From: Desulfobacterales bacterium
Lineage (GTDB): Bacteria > Desulfobacterota > Desulfobulbia > Desulfobulbales > BM004
Assembly: GCA_012974315.1 (NCBI GenBank)
Contig: JAAXQI010000030.1
Coordinates: forward strand, 1 to 10,902
Direction: 5' to 3'
Length of the DNA stretch: 10,902 nucleotides
The position numbers and the translations under genes were made by a program. How positions within the stretch are numbered: position 1 is the first letter of the stretch; each line of letters opens with the position of its first letter. The notes below the pieces were generated by a model. That model saw nothing but the letters and a program-made list of their open reading frames with translations, was not told the origin of the DNA and ran no database searches. Below are positions 1 to 6,051 of the stretch, one piece after another.

Positions 1-8
1 ACTACGTA

Positions 9-2177
9 ATGTCCGATTTCAATACTATAAAAGAACTTGCCCGGAGCTATCTTCAGGATAAGGATCTTGAGCCTTTGGAAAAGGCCTATAAGTTCGCCGA
101 TAAGGCCCATGCCGACCAGATGCATCCAACGTCGGGTGAACCCTATATCGCCCATGTTCTTGCAGTTACAGAAATCCTGCTTACCATGAAACTTGATCTG
201 CAGACTGTAATTTCCGGCTTGCTGCATGGAGTGTTAAAGCAGGACCCCTCCCTGTCCGTCAAAGAGATTGAAAAAGATTATGGAAACGATGTGGCCAATA
301 TTGTCCGCGGTGCCACCAGGATTACCAATGTACAGTTCAACAGCAAACTGACCTATCAGGCAGAAAATATAAGAAAACTGCTGTTGGCAATGGCTTCAGA
401 TATTCGTGTTTTATTGGTCAAGCTTGCTGACCGGTTGCATGATATGCGTTCCTTTATACTGGATGATAAGGAGCAACAAAAGGAATTGGCCCAGGAAACC
501 CTGGAACTTTACGCGCCCCTTGCCAGCCGTATGGGTATCGACTGGATGAAACGGGAACTTGAGGATCTTGCCTTTAAATTTCTTTTTTCTGACGAGTATT
601 CAGATATAACTTCAAGGATAGAAAGTTCAACAGCTGATCGGGAAAACTATGTCAAGGAAGTCATTGATATTTTGCGGCAAAAACTTGCCGAGGTAAATCT
701 GAAGGACTGCCAGATAATAGGCCGCCCCAAACATCTTTACAGTATCTATAAAAAAATCATTGCCCAGAATATTCCCCTTGAGAAGGTTTATGACAAGGTT
801 GCCTTCAGGATCATTGTTGATTCGGTAAAGGAATGCTATGAGGCTCTTGGGGTAGTGCATGCCAATTGGCCGCCGGTGCCCGGAAGGATCAAGGATTTTA
901 TCAGTACACCCAAAACCAACAACTATCAATCCATGCATACTACAGTTATCGGCCCCTACGGCGAATTCATGGAGGTGCAGATCCGAACCTATGATATGGA
1001 CAGGGTGGCCCAGGAGGGTGTTGCAGCACACTGGGCGTATAAGGAAGGCCAGGCTATCAGCAAGGAGGATGCCAAGGTTTTCAAGGGTTTGAAGCAACTG
1101 GTACAGTGGCTGCAGGAACTCAAGGATCCGAAAGAATTTCTTGATTCTGTCAGGGGAGAACTCTTTGATCCCGATGTGTATGCTTTGACACCAAATGGTG
1201 AAGTAAAGGAGTTTTCCAAGGACAGTACGCCTCTTGACTTTGCTTATGCAATCCATACCGAGGTCGGCAACAGCTGTGTGGGGGCCAAGGTGAACGGAAA
1301 AATAGTGCCCTTGAAATACAAGCTGCAAAATGGTGATGTGGTGGAAATAATCACCTCGCCCAAGCAGAAGCCGAGACGGGACTGGTTATCACTGGTAAGA
1401 ACGAGTAGGGCAAAGTCCAGAATCAGGAATTGGTTGCGCAGAGAAGAAAAAGAAAAGACAGCGAATGTAGGGCGCGAGATCAGTGAACGGGAATTGCGCA
1501 AGTATGACACCTCTTTGAAAAAAATTATCAAGACCGGCCACATGAGGCAGATCTTGAAAGAAATGCATTGCAACTCTCTGGAAGACCTTCTGGGAAAGAT
1601 CGGTTCAGGCAATGTTGCCATAAAGAATGTCATCAAGGTGTTGCAGCCTGAGGAACTCAGAACCGAAGAGGAGGAGAAGGCTGTAGAGCAGGAAATGATA
1701 AGTGCTGCAGCAGCTTCTCATAAACGGGATAAGGCAGGTGAGAGTGAGGGAATTCAAGTTGAAGGCGTTGATGATATGCTGGTAAAAATAAGCCAGTGCT
1801 GCCTTCCGGTTCCCGGTGATACAATCATGGGATTTATAACCACTGGACGCGGTATTTCCATTCACAAGGCCAACTGTCACAATCTTCTGGCAACAGATCC
1901 CCAGCGCAGGATAGAGGTTAGCTGGTCGGCCGGGCTTAAGACAGTGCACAGGGCCCAGATCTATCTTGTCACCCAGAACAAAAAGGGTATGCTTGCCGCA
2001 ATAGGCAATGCCATCAGTATGGAAGATGCCAACATTGTAGAACTGGAAGCCAAAACCAACGCGGACAACCTGTCCTCCAGCAATATAATGCTTGAAGTTG
2101 ACGACCTTGACCATCTCAGCCGCCTGCTGCAGCATTTACGGCAGCTGGATGGCGTGATCGAGGCCCGGCGCAGGTAA
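9..2177 (+). CDS. relA: Long RSH protein, RelA-like (p)ppGpp synthetase with degenerate HD hydrolase domain
   Basis: A 722-residue RelA/SpoT homologue, the usual length for long ribosome-associated stringent-response enzymes that transfer pyrophosphate from ATP to GTP/GDP. Domains in order: HD hydrolase-like (about 25-180), synthetase (about 235-345), TGS (about 388-450), helical region, zinc-finger/conserved-Cys region (C597, C598, H619, C623) and C-terminal ACT (about 647-720). The synthetase keeps GRPKHLYSIYKK (238-249), the RXKD motif as RIKD (293-296), Y306 and E322 in EVQIRT, although the usual NGYQS reads NNYQS. In the HD domain H49, H73 and D141 remain, but the HD pair reads HG (G74) and the usual catalytic ED reads KQ (77-78). 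The conserved Asn of LHNMR is Asp (145). Hydrolysis is therefore probably lost and the enzyme is likely a monofunctional synthetase (inference). The ATG lies 8 bases into the window, so its upstream signals cannot be seen. The aldolase gene follows after 108 bp. Confidence 0.93.
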   Translation: MSDFNTIKELARSYLQDKDLEPLEKAYKFADKAHADQMHPTSGEPYIAHVLAVTEILLTMKLDLQTVISGLLHGVLKQDPSLSVKEIEKDYGNDVANIVRGATRITNVQFNSKLTYQAENIRKLLLAMASDIRVLLVKLADRLHDMRSFILDDKEQQKELAQETLELYAPLASRMGIDWMKRELEDLAFKFLFSDEYSDITSRIESSTADRENYVKEVIDILRQKLAEVNLKDCQIIGRPKHLYSIYKKIIAQNIPLEKVYDKVAFRIIVDSVKECYEALGVVHANWPPVPGRIKDFISTPKTNNYQSMHTTVIGPYGEFMEVQIRTYDMDRVAQEGVAAHWAYKEGQAISKEDAKVFKGLKQLVQWLQELKDPKEFLDSVRGELFDPDVYALTPNGEVKEFSKDSTPLDFAYAIHTEVGNSCVGAKVNGKIVPLKYKLQNGDVVEIITSPKQKPRRDWLSLVRTSRAKSRIRNWLRREEKEKTANVGREISERELRKYDTSLKKIIKTGHMRQILKEMHCNSLEDLLGKIGSGNVAIKNVIKVLQPEELRTEEEEKAVEQEMISAAAASHKRDKAGESEGIQVEGVDDMLVKISQCCLPVPGDTIMGFITTGRGISIHKANCHNLLATDPQRRIEVSWSAGLKTVHRAQIYLVTQNKKGMLAAIGNAISMEDANIVELEAKTNADNLSSSNIMLEVDDLDHLSRLLQHLRQLDGVIEARRR

Positions 2178-2235
2178 TGCCTCAGGACAGCTAAACCCTT
2201 GCACGTTGTTTTCTCTTTAATCAATTAAAATTATC

Positions 2236-2248
2236 ATTGTCAGACAAT
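2236..2248. promoter_or_regulatory. 13-bp perfect palindrome, possible GntR-type operator
   Basis: ATTGTCAGACAAT is a perfect palindrome of six-base arms around a central A, in the 108-bp gap just upstream of the aldolase gene. It fits the loose GntR/FadR-type pattern TNGTNNNACNA. Regulators of that family often control sugar-acid catabolism, which would suit an aldolase of the KDPG/KDPGal type. No regulator gene is in the window and no convincing -35/-10 pair was assigned, so the role is inferred from shape and position only. Confidence 0.3.
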
Positions 2249-2285
2249 AAACAGATAAAGAGTTGATTACAGGGGAAATAAGTTT

Positions 2286-2903
2286 ATGCAATTAGATGTT
2301 CCGATAATCGGTATTTTGCGTGGCATTGGTGCTGGTGTGTTTGGCCCGCTCATGCAGGCATCTTTTTCGGCTGGTTTGCAGGCCATTGAAATAACCATGA
2401 ACACTCCCGGGGCTGAAGAGATAGTGGCGGCAAACAGGGATAAAGTGTCTGCCGGCAAATACCTGGGTATGGGAACAATCCGCAACCTGGCCGAAGCTGA
2501 AAGAGCTTATGATGCAGGCGCCATGTTTTTTGTTACCCCTAACGTTGATTCAGACGTAATAGGATTTGCCGGAAGCAAAAATATTCCGGTAATTGCTGGC
2601 GGACTGACTCCGACTGAAGTTCACAGGGCCTGGGAAGCTGGTGCTTCAATGGTCAAGGTTTTTCCCTGCAGGTCTCTTGGGGGACCACAATATATCAGAG
2701 AACTTCGAGGTCCCTTTGACCAGATTCCCTTCGTGGCAGTTGGTGGTGTAACAATTGAAAATGTAGGCGAGTATCTGCAGGCAGGTGCAACAGCAGTAGG
2801 TGTCGGAATTTCACTCTTTGGAGAGCAGGCGGTTGCTGCACAGGATTGGGAAGCAGTTGGAAGAAATGTGGAACAGTTTATTAAACGATGCACAGCAAAA
2901 TGA
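2286..2903 (+). CDS. KDPG/KDPGal-type (Eda/DgoA family) class I aldolase
   Basis: A 205-residue, single-domain TIM-barrel aldolase of the Eda family, which splits 2-keto-3-deoxy-6-phospho sugar acids into pyruvate and glyceraldehyde 3-phosphate; some members also act on 4-hydroxy-2-oxoglutarate. Visible are the N-terminal IIGILRGI, E35 in EITMNTP, GMGTI (61-65), VTPN (83-86), the Schiff-base lysine K124 in VKVFPC, and AVGGV (151-155). The position that is Arg in E. coli Eda (EVTLRTP) is Asn here (N39). Together with VTPN and GPQYI this looks more like the 6-phosphogalactonate aldolase DgoA than Eda, so the sugar specificity is open. The start is supported by AGGGGA nine bases upstream. No other Entner-Doudoroff or sugar-acid gene is adjacent, so the pathway cannot be read from context. 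Family assignment is firm; substrate is not. Confidence 0.9.
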   Translation: MQLDVPIIGILRGIGAGVFGPLMQASFSAGLQAIEITMNTPGAEEIVAANRDKVSAGKYLGMGTIRNLAEAERAYDAGAMFFVTPNVDSDVIGFAGSKNIPVIAGGLTPTEVHRAWEAGASMVKVFPCRSLGGPQYIRELRGPFDQIPFVAVGGVTIENVGEYLQAGATAVGVGISLFGEQAVAAQDWEAVGRNVEQFIKRCTAK

Positions 2904-2967
2904 ATTTTGAATTTTAAATGTTGAATTGTGAATTAATTTAAAACTCAAAACTTAAAACTCAAAATTG
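2901..2967. repeat. AT-rich imperfect inverted repeat between convergent genes
   Basis: From the aldolase stop codon onward the sequence is made of repeated GAATTTTGAATTTTAAA-like words, followed by their approximate reverse complement (CTTAAAACTCAAAATTG at 2951-2967). The outer arms match at 14 of 17 positions. It sits between the convergent aldolase and rhodanese genes, where it could act as a weak bidirectional terminator. Similar AAATTC/GAATTT-type repeats are scattered in many bacterial genomes, so it may simply be a dispersed intergenic repeat. Confidence 0.5.
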
Positions 2968-2992
2968 TTTTTCCCCTCAACCCCTTGAACCC

Positions 2993-3418
2993 TTAGTATT
3001 TCAGCGGCAGTTCAGCTTCTTTCCAGGCAGATATCCCGCCCTTAAGATTGTAGACCTCATTCCAGCCGTTTTTTGACATGAGCTGACCCAATGCAAGGCT
3101 GCGGCCGCCAACTGCGCAGATAAGCAGGATAGGTTTATCCTGAGGGGGGCGCTGGGTACCCTTGATGATGGCCCATAATGGCATCAGAGTTGATCCTTCG
3201 ATGTAGCCTTCAGATAATTCGTCCTGGCCCCGGACATCAATAAGCAGCATATCCTTACGGCTCTCTATTAAATTCTTAGCTTCCTGGGGAGTGACTGTTT
3301 TGAAAAGGGATTGCTGTTGTTCCAGGCCGGGGAATTGTTGCTGGGCTGCAGGAACAAGCTGGGAACCAAGGAAAACAAAGAGGGCTGCAGAGATTGTCAG
3401 GGCTATGATTTTTTTCAT
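2993..3418 (-). CDS. Exported single-domain rhodanese-like protein
   Basis: A 141-residue protein with an N-terminal signal peptide (KK, then a hydrophobic stretch about residues 4-22, likely cleavage near VPA/A at 24-25) followed by one rhodanese domain (about 40-138). Rhodanese signatures seen are LLIDVRGQDELSEGYIEGS (58-76), the active-site loop CAVGGR (C101 to R106) and the C-terminal NLKGGISAWKEAELPL. The catalytic Cys is present, so sulfurtransferase or sulfane-sulfur carrier activity in the periplasm is plausible; the substrate is unknown. The ATG has an upstream AGGTAA seven bases away. It follows ettA on the same strand after 132 bp and has its own promoter candidate, so it may be transcribed separately. 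Confidence 0.9.
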   Translation of the reverse strand: MKKIIALTISAALFVFLGSQLVPAAQQQFPGLEQQQSLFKTVTPQEAKNLIESRKDMLLIDVRGQDELSEGYIEGSTLMPLWAIIKGTQRPPQDKPILLICAVGGRSLALGQLMSKNGWNEVYNLKGGISAWKEAELPLKY

Positions 3419-3485
3419 TATACTGTTACCTGTTTGGAAAAGGTTGTTATTTGATAATTGTTATTAGCTTTTTGAAACCTTGATA

Positions 3486-3514
3486 AATCTAAGTACTGGA
3501 AAGGTGTTTGGCAA
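3486..3514 (-). promoter_or_regulatory. Candidate sigma-70 promoter for the rhodanese gene
   Basis: On the minus strand TTGCCA (3514-3509) and TAGATT (3491-3486) are separated by exactly 17 bp, matching the -35/-10 consensus at 5 and 4 of 6 positions. This would start transcription near 3479 with a leader of about 60 nt. It is in the gap after ettA, so the rhodanese gene need not depend on ettA transcription. Prediction from pattern only. Confidence 0.4.
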
Positions 3515-3550
3515 GGGGAAAAATATAGAATGAGTTAACGTCAATATTCT

Positions 3551-5236
3551 TTAGGCACGGGTCAACTGACGGTATTTTATTCTATGGGGTTGCTCAGCAG
3601 CGGCTCCAAGCCGTTTTTTCTTGTCTGCTTCATAGTCTGAGTAATTGCCTTCAAACCATACCACACTGCTGTCACCCTCAAAAGCCAGGATATGGGTGGC
3701 AATCCGATCCAGAAACCAGCGGTCATGGCTGATAACAGCAACACAGCCGGCAAAACCTTCCAGGGCCTCTTCCAGGGCGCGCAGGGTATTGACGTCAAGA
3801 TCGTTGGTTGGCTCATCCAGCAGGAGTACATTGGCTCCTTCTTTCAACATACGGGCCAGGTGCACTCTGTTTCTCTCGCCACCGGAAAGCTGCCCCACTT
3901 TTTTCTGCTGGTCCGCACCGGAGAAATTAAAACGTGCCACATAGGCTCTGGAGTTAACTTCACGATCACCCAGGGTAACGGTATCCTGACCATCTGCAAT
4001 AACCTGCCAGATTGATTTCTCCGGATCCAGAATATCACGGCTCTGATCAACGTAAGCCAGCTTCACGGTATCTCCGAGATTGATAGTGCCCTTGCTCGGT
4101 TGCTCTTGTCCGGTGATCATTTTGAACAGTGTTGTTTTGCCAGCCCCGTTCGGGCCGATGATTCCGACTATTCCTCCGGGGGGCAGTTTGAAACTCATAT
4201 TCTCAAACAGTAGGCTGTCGCCAAAAGCCTTGGATATCTGATCTGCCTCAATAACCGTTTTGCCCAATCTTGGTCCGGGGGGAATATATATTTCCTGCCC
4301 CTGGATTTTTTTCTGTGTCTCCTGGTTCAACAGGTTCTCGTAGGAGCTTATCCTGGCCTTGGACTTGGCATGCCTGCCCTTGGGTGACATCCTGATCCAT
4401 TCAAGTTCACGTTCCAGGGTTTTTTGTTTCTCACTCTCCTGTTTTTCTTCAAGCTGCAGTCTTTTCTGCTTCTGCTCCAGCCAGGATGAATAATTGCCCT
4501 GCCAGGGGATGCCGTGTCCCCGGTCCAGTTCAAGTATCCAGCCAGCGATGTTATCCAGAAAATAGCGGTCATGGGTAACGGCTATGACCGTGCCGGAATA
4601 TTGTTGTAGGTGGTGTTCCAGCCAGGCCACCGACTCGGCATCCAGATGATTGGTCGGTTCGTCAAGCAGCAGGATATCCGGTTTTTGCAAAAGCAGCCTG
4701 CACAGGGCAACCCGTCGTCTTTCACCGCCGGATATTACATTGACAGGTGTATCTCCTGGAGGACAACGCAGGGCATCCATTGCCATTTCCAACCTGCTTT
4801 CAATGTCCCAGGCATCAAGGGTGTCAAGTTTTTCCTGAACCTCTGCCTGACGCTCTATGAGAAGGTTCATCTCTTCATCATTAAGAGGTTCAGCAAATTT
4901 AGCATTGATTTCGTTGAATTCGGCAAGGAGATCAACCTGCTCTCTGGCTCCCTGTTTGACAATCTCCCACACGGTTTGAGTCTCGCCCAGAAGGGGTTCC
5001 TGCTCCAGGAAACCGATGGTAAATCCCGGGGTCATTGTTATTCTGCCGTTATACTCTGTGTCAATTCCGGCCATGATACGCAAAACAGTACTTTTCCCGG
5101 CCCCGTTCAAGCCAAGAACTCCAATTTTGGCACCATAGAAAAAGGAGAGGCTGATGTCCTTGATGACAGGTTTTTTGTCGTAGTATTTGCTTACTCCAAT
5201 CATGGAGTAGATAATCTTGTTCGGTTCACTTGCCAT
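3551..5236 (-). CDS. ettA: Energy-dependent translational throttle protein EttA (ABC-F)
   Basis: A 561-residue cytosolic ABC-F protein with two ATPase cassettes and no membrane segments; E. coli EttA is of closely similar length. EttA binds the ribosomal E site and gates entry into elongation according to ADP/ATP level. Cassette 1 has Walker A GLNGAGKST (42-50), signature ISGGE (168-172) and Walker B LLLDEPTNHLD (189-199, catalytic E193). Cassette 2 has GPNGAGKT (361-368), LSGGERN (450-456) and LLLDEPTNDLD (471-481, E475). An arm insertion (about 95-140) and the basic P-site tRNA-interaction linker (about 255-320, with WIRMSPKGRHAKSKAR) are those expected of EttA rather than Uup or YheS. The ATG is supported by AAAGGA at 5251-5246, nine bases upstream. 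Two palindromic repeat units lie 76-123 bp upstream of the start codon. Confidence 0.96.
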   Translation of the reverse strand: MASEPNKIIYSMIGVSKYYDKKPVIKDISLSFFYGAKIGVLGLNGAGKSTVLRIMAGIDTEYNGRITMTPGFTIGFLEQEPLLGETQTVWEIVKQGAREQVDLLAEFNEINAKFAEPLNDEEMNLLIERQAEVQEKLDTLDAWDIESRLEMAMDALRCPPGDTPVNVISGGERRRVALCRLLLQKPDILLLDEPTNHLDAESVAWLEHHLQQYSGTVIAVTHDRYFLDNIAGWILELDRGHGIPWQGNYSSWLEQKQKRLQLEEKQESEKQKTLERELEWIRMSPKGRHAKSKARISSYENLLNQETQKKIQGQEIYIPPGPRLGKTVIEADQISKAFGDSLLFENMSFKLPPGGIVGIIGPNGAGKTTLFKMITGQEQPSKGTINLGDTVKLAYVDQSRDILDPEKSIWQVIADGQDTVTLGDREVNSRAYVARFNFSGADQQKKVGQLSGGERNRVHLARMLKEGANVLLLDEPTNDLDVNTLRALEEALEGFAGCVAVISHDRWFLDRIATHILAFEGDSSVVWFEGNYSDYEADKKKRLGAAAEQPHRIKYRQLTRA

Positions 5237-5311
5237 TATTAAAAATCCTTTGCTGTAGCAGTTTAGAGTGTATTCAGGTGGTGCTTTCTAAAGGAGGCGG
5301 GAGCATACCAT

Positions 5312-5359
5312 AAGTGGCAAAACTGTGCCAGTCTCAAAGTGGCAAAACTGCGCCAGTCT
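5312..5359. repeat. Two tandem palindromic 23-bp units upstream of ettA
   Basis: Units at 5312-5334 and 5337-5359 share 22 of 23 bases with a 2-bp spacer (period 25). Each contains an imperfect palindrome: TGGCAAAACTGTGCCA in the first and TGGCAAAACTGCGCCA in the second. Tandem palindromes 76 bp or more before the ettA start codon could be a paired operator. Alternatively they may be the remnant of an insertion-sequence end, since IS21-type elements carry multiple short terminal repeats. No transposase is beside them. Confidence 0.55.
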
Positions 5360-5508
5360 AATGGGAAAATATTTCTATACAATAAAATGTCTGCAGTAAC
5401 TAAGTTATTGTGGACAGCAATTTTTCTTGAGATTCAATCTAACCATTGTTATTATTGTATATTTAGAAGGTCAAGATTAGTTAGTGTCTGTCCAGAAATG
5501 AGGATTTT

Positions 5509-5545
5509 CGAAGTCGGAGTTTATGCCCTGAAAGGGTGCTTACCT
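5509..5545 (+). repeat. Dispersed repeat, left copy
   Basis: This 37-bp sequence begins CGAAGTCGGAG and ends GGGTGCTTACCT. It recurs in inverted orientation at 9950-9990 with a 4-nt insertion there. Its 3' part also recurs in direct orientation at 10012-10030 (17 of 19 bases over that part). It contains the hairpin CCCTGAAAGGG (5526-5536) nested in CGGAG/CTCCG (5515-5519 and 5544-5548). Such nested hairpins occur in REP-like elements and in IS ends. It runs directly into the first 68-bp direct repeat. Confidence 0.7.
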
Positions 5546-5605
5546 CCGAGCATTATTTTTTGAGCATGACGCAGTCAGGGGTTCGCACCTACCTGTATAT
5601 AGAAC
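5538..5605 (+). repeat. 68-bp perfect direct repeat, copy 1
   Basis: Identical over all 68 bases to 5681-5748, with similarity ending abruptly at both edges. It begins GCTTACCTCCGAGC and ends CTGTATATAGAAC. The 75 bp between the copies carries the inverted pair GAGACTCCG (5612-5620) and CGGAGTCTC (5661-5669). Perfect identity suggests a recent duplication or that both copies are parts of a multicopy element. Confidence 0.9.
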
Positions 5606-5706
5606 GTTTGCGAGACTCCGGGGATTGCGAAAAAAATAAGCGCAGGCATATGTATGATATCGGAGTCTCCACTTCGTTTCGCTTACCTCCGAGCATTATT
5701 TTTTGA
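5566..5706 (+). pseudogene. Small ORF started inside repeat copy 1, probable debris
   Basis: A 46-codon ORF opens with the ATG inside the first 68-bp copy and shares its first 13 residues (MTQSGVRTYLYIE) with the ORF in copy 2. It then runs through the spacer and stops within copy 2. No ribosome binding site is visible and the remainder is not protein-like in a recognisable way. It is best read as a broken duplicate rather than a functional gene. Confidence 0.25.
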
Positions 5707-5748
5707 GCATGACGCAGTCAGGGGTTCGCACCTACCTGTATATAGAAC
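5681..5748 (+). repeat. 68-bp perfect direct repeat, copy 2
   Basis: Second identical copy. It is preceded by CGGAGTCTCCACTTCG instead of the dispersed repeat that precedes copy 1, and it is followed by CGTACGAAGTCC, which continues an open reading frame begun inside the repeat. Confidence 0.9.
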
Positions 5749-5810
5749 CGTACGAAGTCCGGCACGAAATCCTGGTGCGGGTTAAAGACATGATGGCCTG
5801 GCAACTCTGA
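5709..5810 (+). pseudogene. 33-codon ORF resembling the C-terminal end of a lost gene
   Basis: The ORF begins in repeat copy 2 and continues past it. Its product starts MTQSGVRTYLYIEPYEVRHE and ends VRVKDMMAWQL before TGA. The alternation of charged and hydrophobic residues and the absence of in-frame oddities make it look like genuine coding sequence, for instance the tail of a larger protein or a very small protein. I do not recognise the family. No Shine-Dalgarno sequence precedes the ATG, so independent translation is doubtful and a gene remnant is the likelier reading. Confidence 0.35.
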
Positions 5811-6051
5811 CATCAACTGACAAAATAATTGAGGGCAGGTCTTCAATAAGAACTAAGCAAGAGGGAGAAAAAAGCCATTTGTCGGCATAGGCTGTTTACA
5901 TACCATAGTGACAGGCATTTGCGACTAAGGGGACCTGGAACCATCTGATTAAAAAGTCCACATTACTTGCCAACATATTGATATTTTGGAGGATGAATAC
6001 CAGTCAAGGTGTCCTCTGGCAATGTTAACTTTTTGAATACGGTTTAAAGGG

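Larger units (their letters stand above)
5237..6051. other. Gene-poor, repeat-rich intergenic region
   Basis: About 800 bp between ettA and the histidine kinase gene, whose ends it separates (ettA starts at 5236, the kinase gene ends at 6052). It contains the tandem palindromes, the dispersed repeat, the 68-bp direct repeat and two small ORFs described separately. Stretches 5360-5508 and 5811-6051 show nothing I can identify: no long ORF of convincing composition, no tRNA-like fold and no clear intrinsic terminator after the kinase gene. The patchwork suggests debris from past insertions. Confidence 0.6.

Noticed and set aside
627..1328. A 233-codon ORF on the minus strand inside the RSH gene
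   Set aside because: It is wholly antisense to a gene with strong family motifs, has no plausible domain and is a reading-frame shadow.
4610..5242. A 210-codon plus-strand ORF across ettA
   Set aside because: It is antisense to ettA over nearly its whole length; the minus strand carries all the ABC-F motifs.
5312..5359. Possible sigma-54 promoter for ettA in TGGCACAGTTTTGC (minus strand)
   Set aside because: The spacing is GG-N9-GC rather than the required N10, and the match is explained by the palindromic repeat unit.
5339..5563. A 74-codon plus-strand ORF in the repeat region
   Set aside because: It starts inside the tandem palindrome and ends in the 68-bp repeat, has no ribosome site and its composition is not protein-like.
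5509..5748. CRISPR array
   Set aside because: There are only two 68-bp copies with one spacer-like gap, far longer than CRISPR repeats, and no cas genes.
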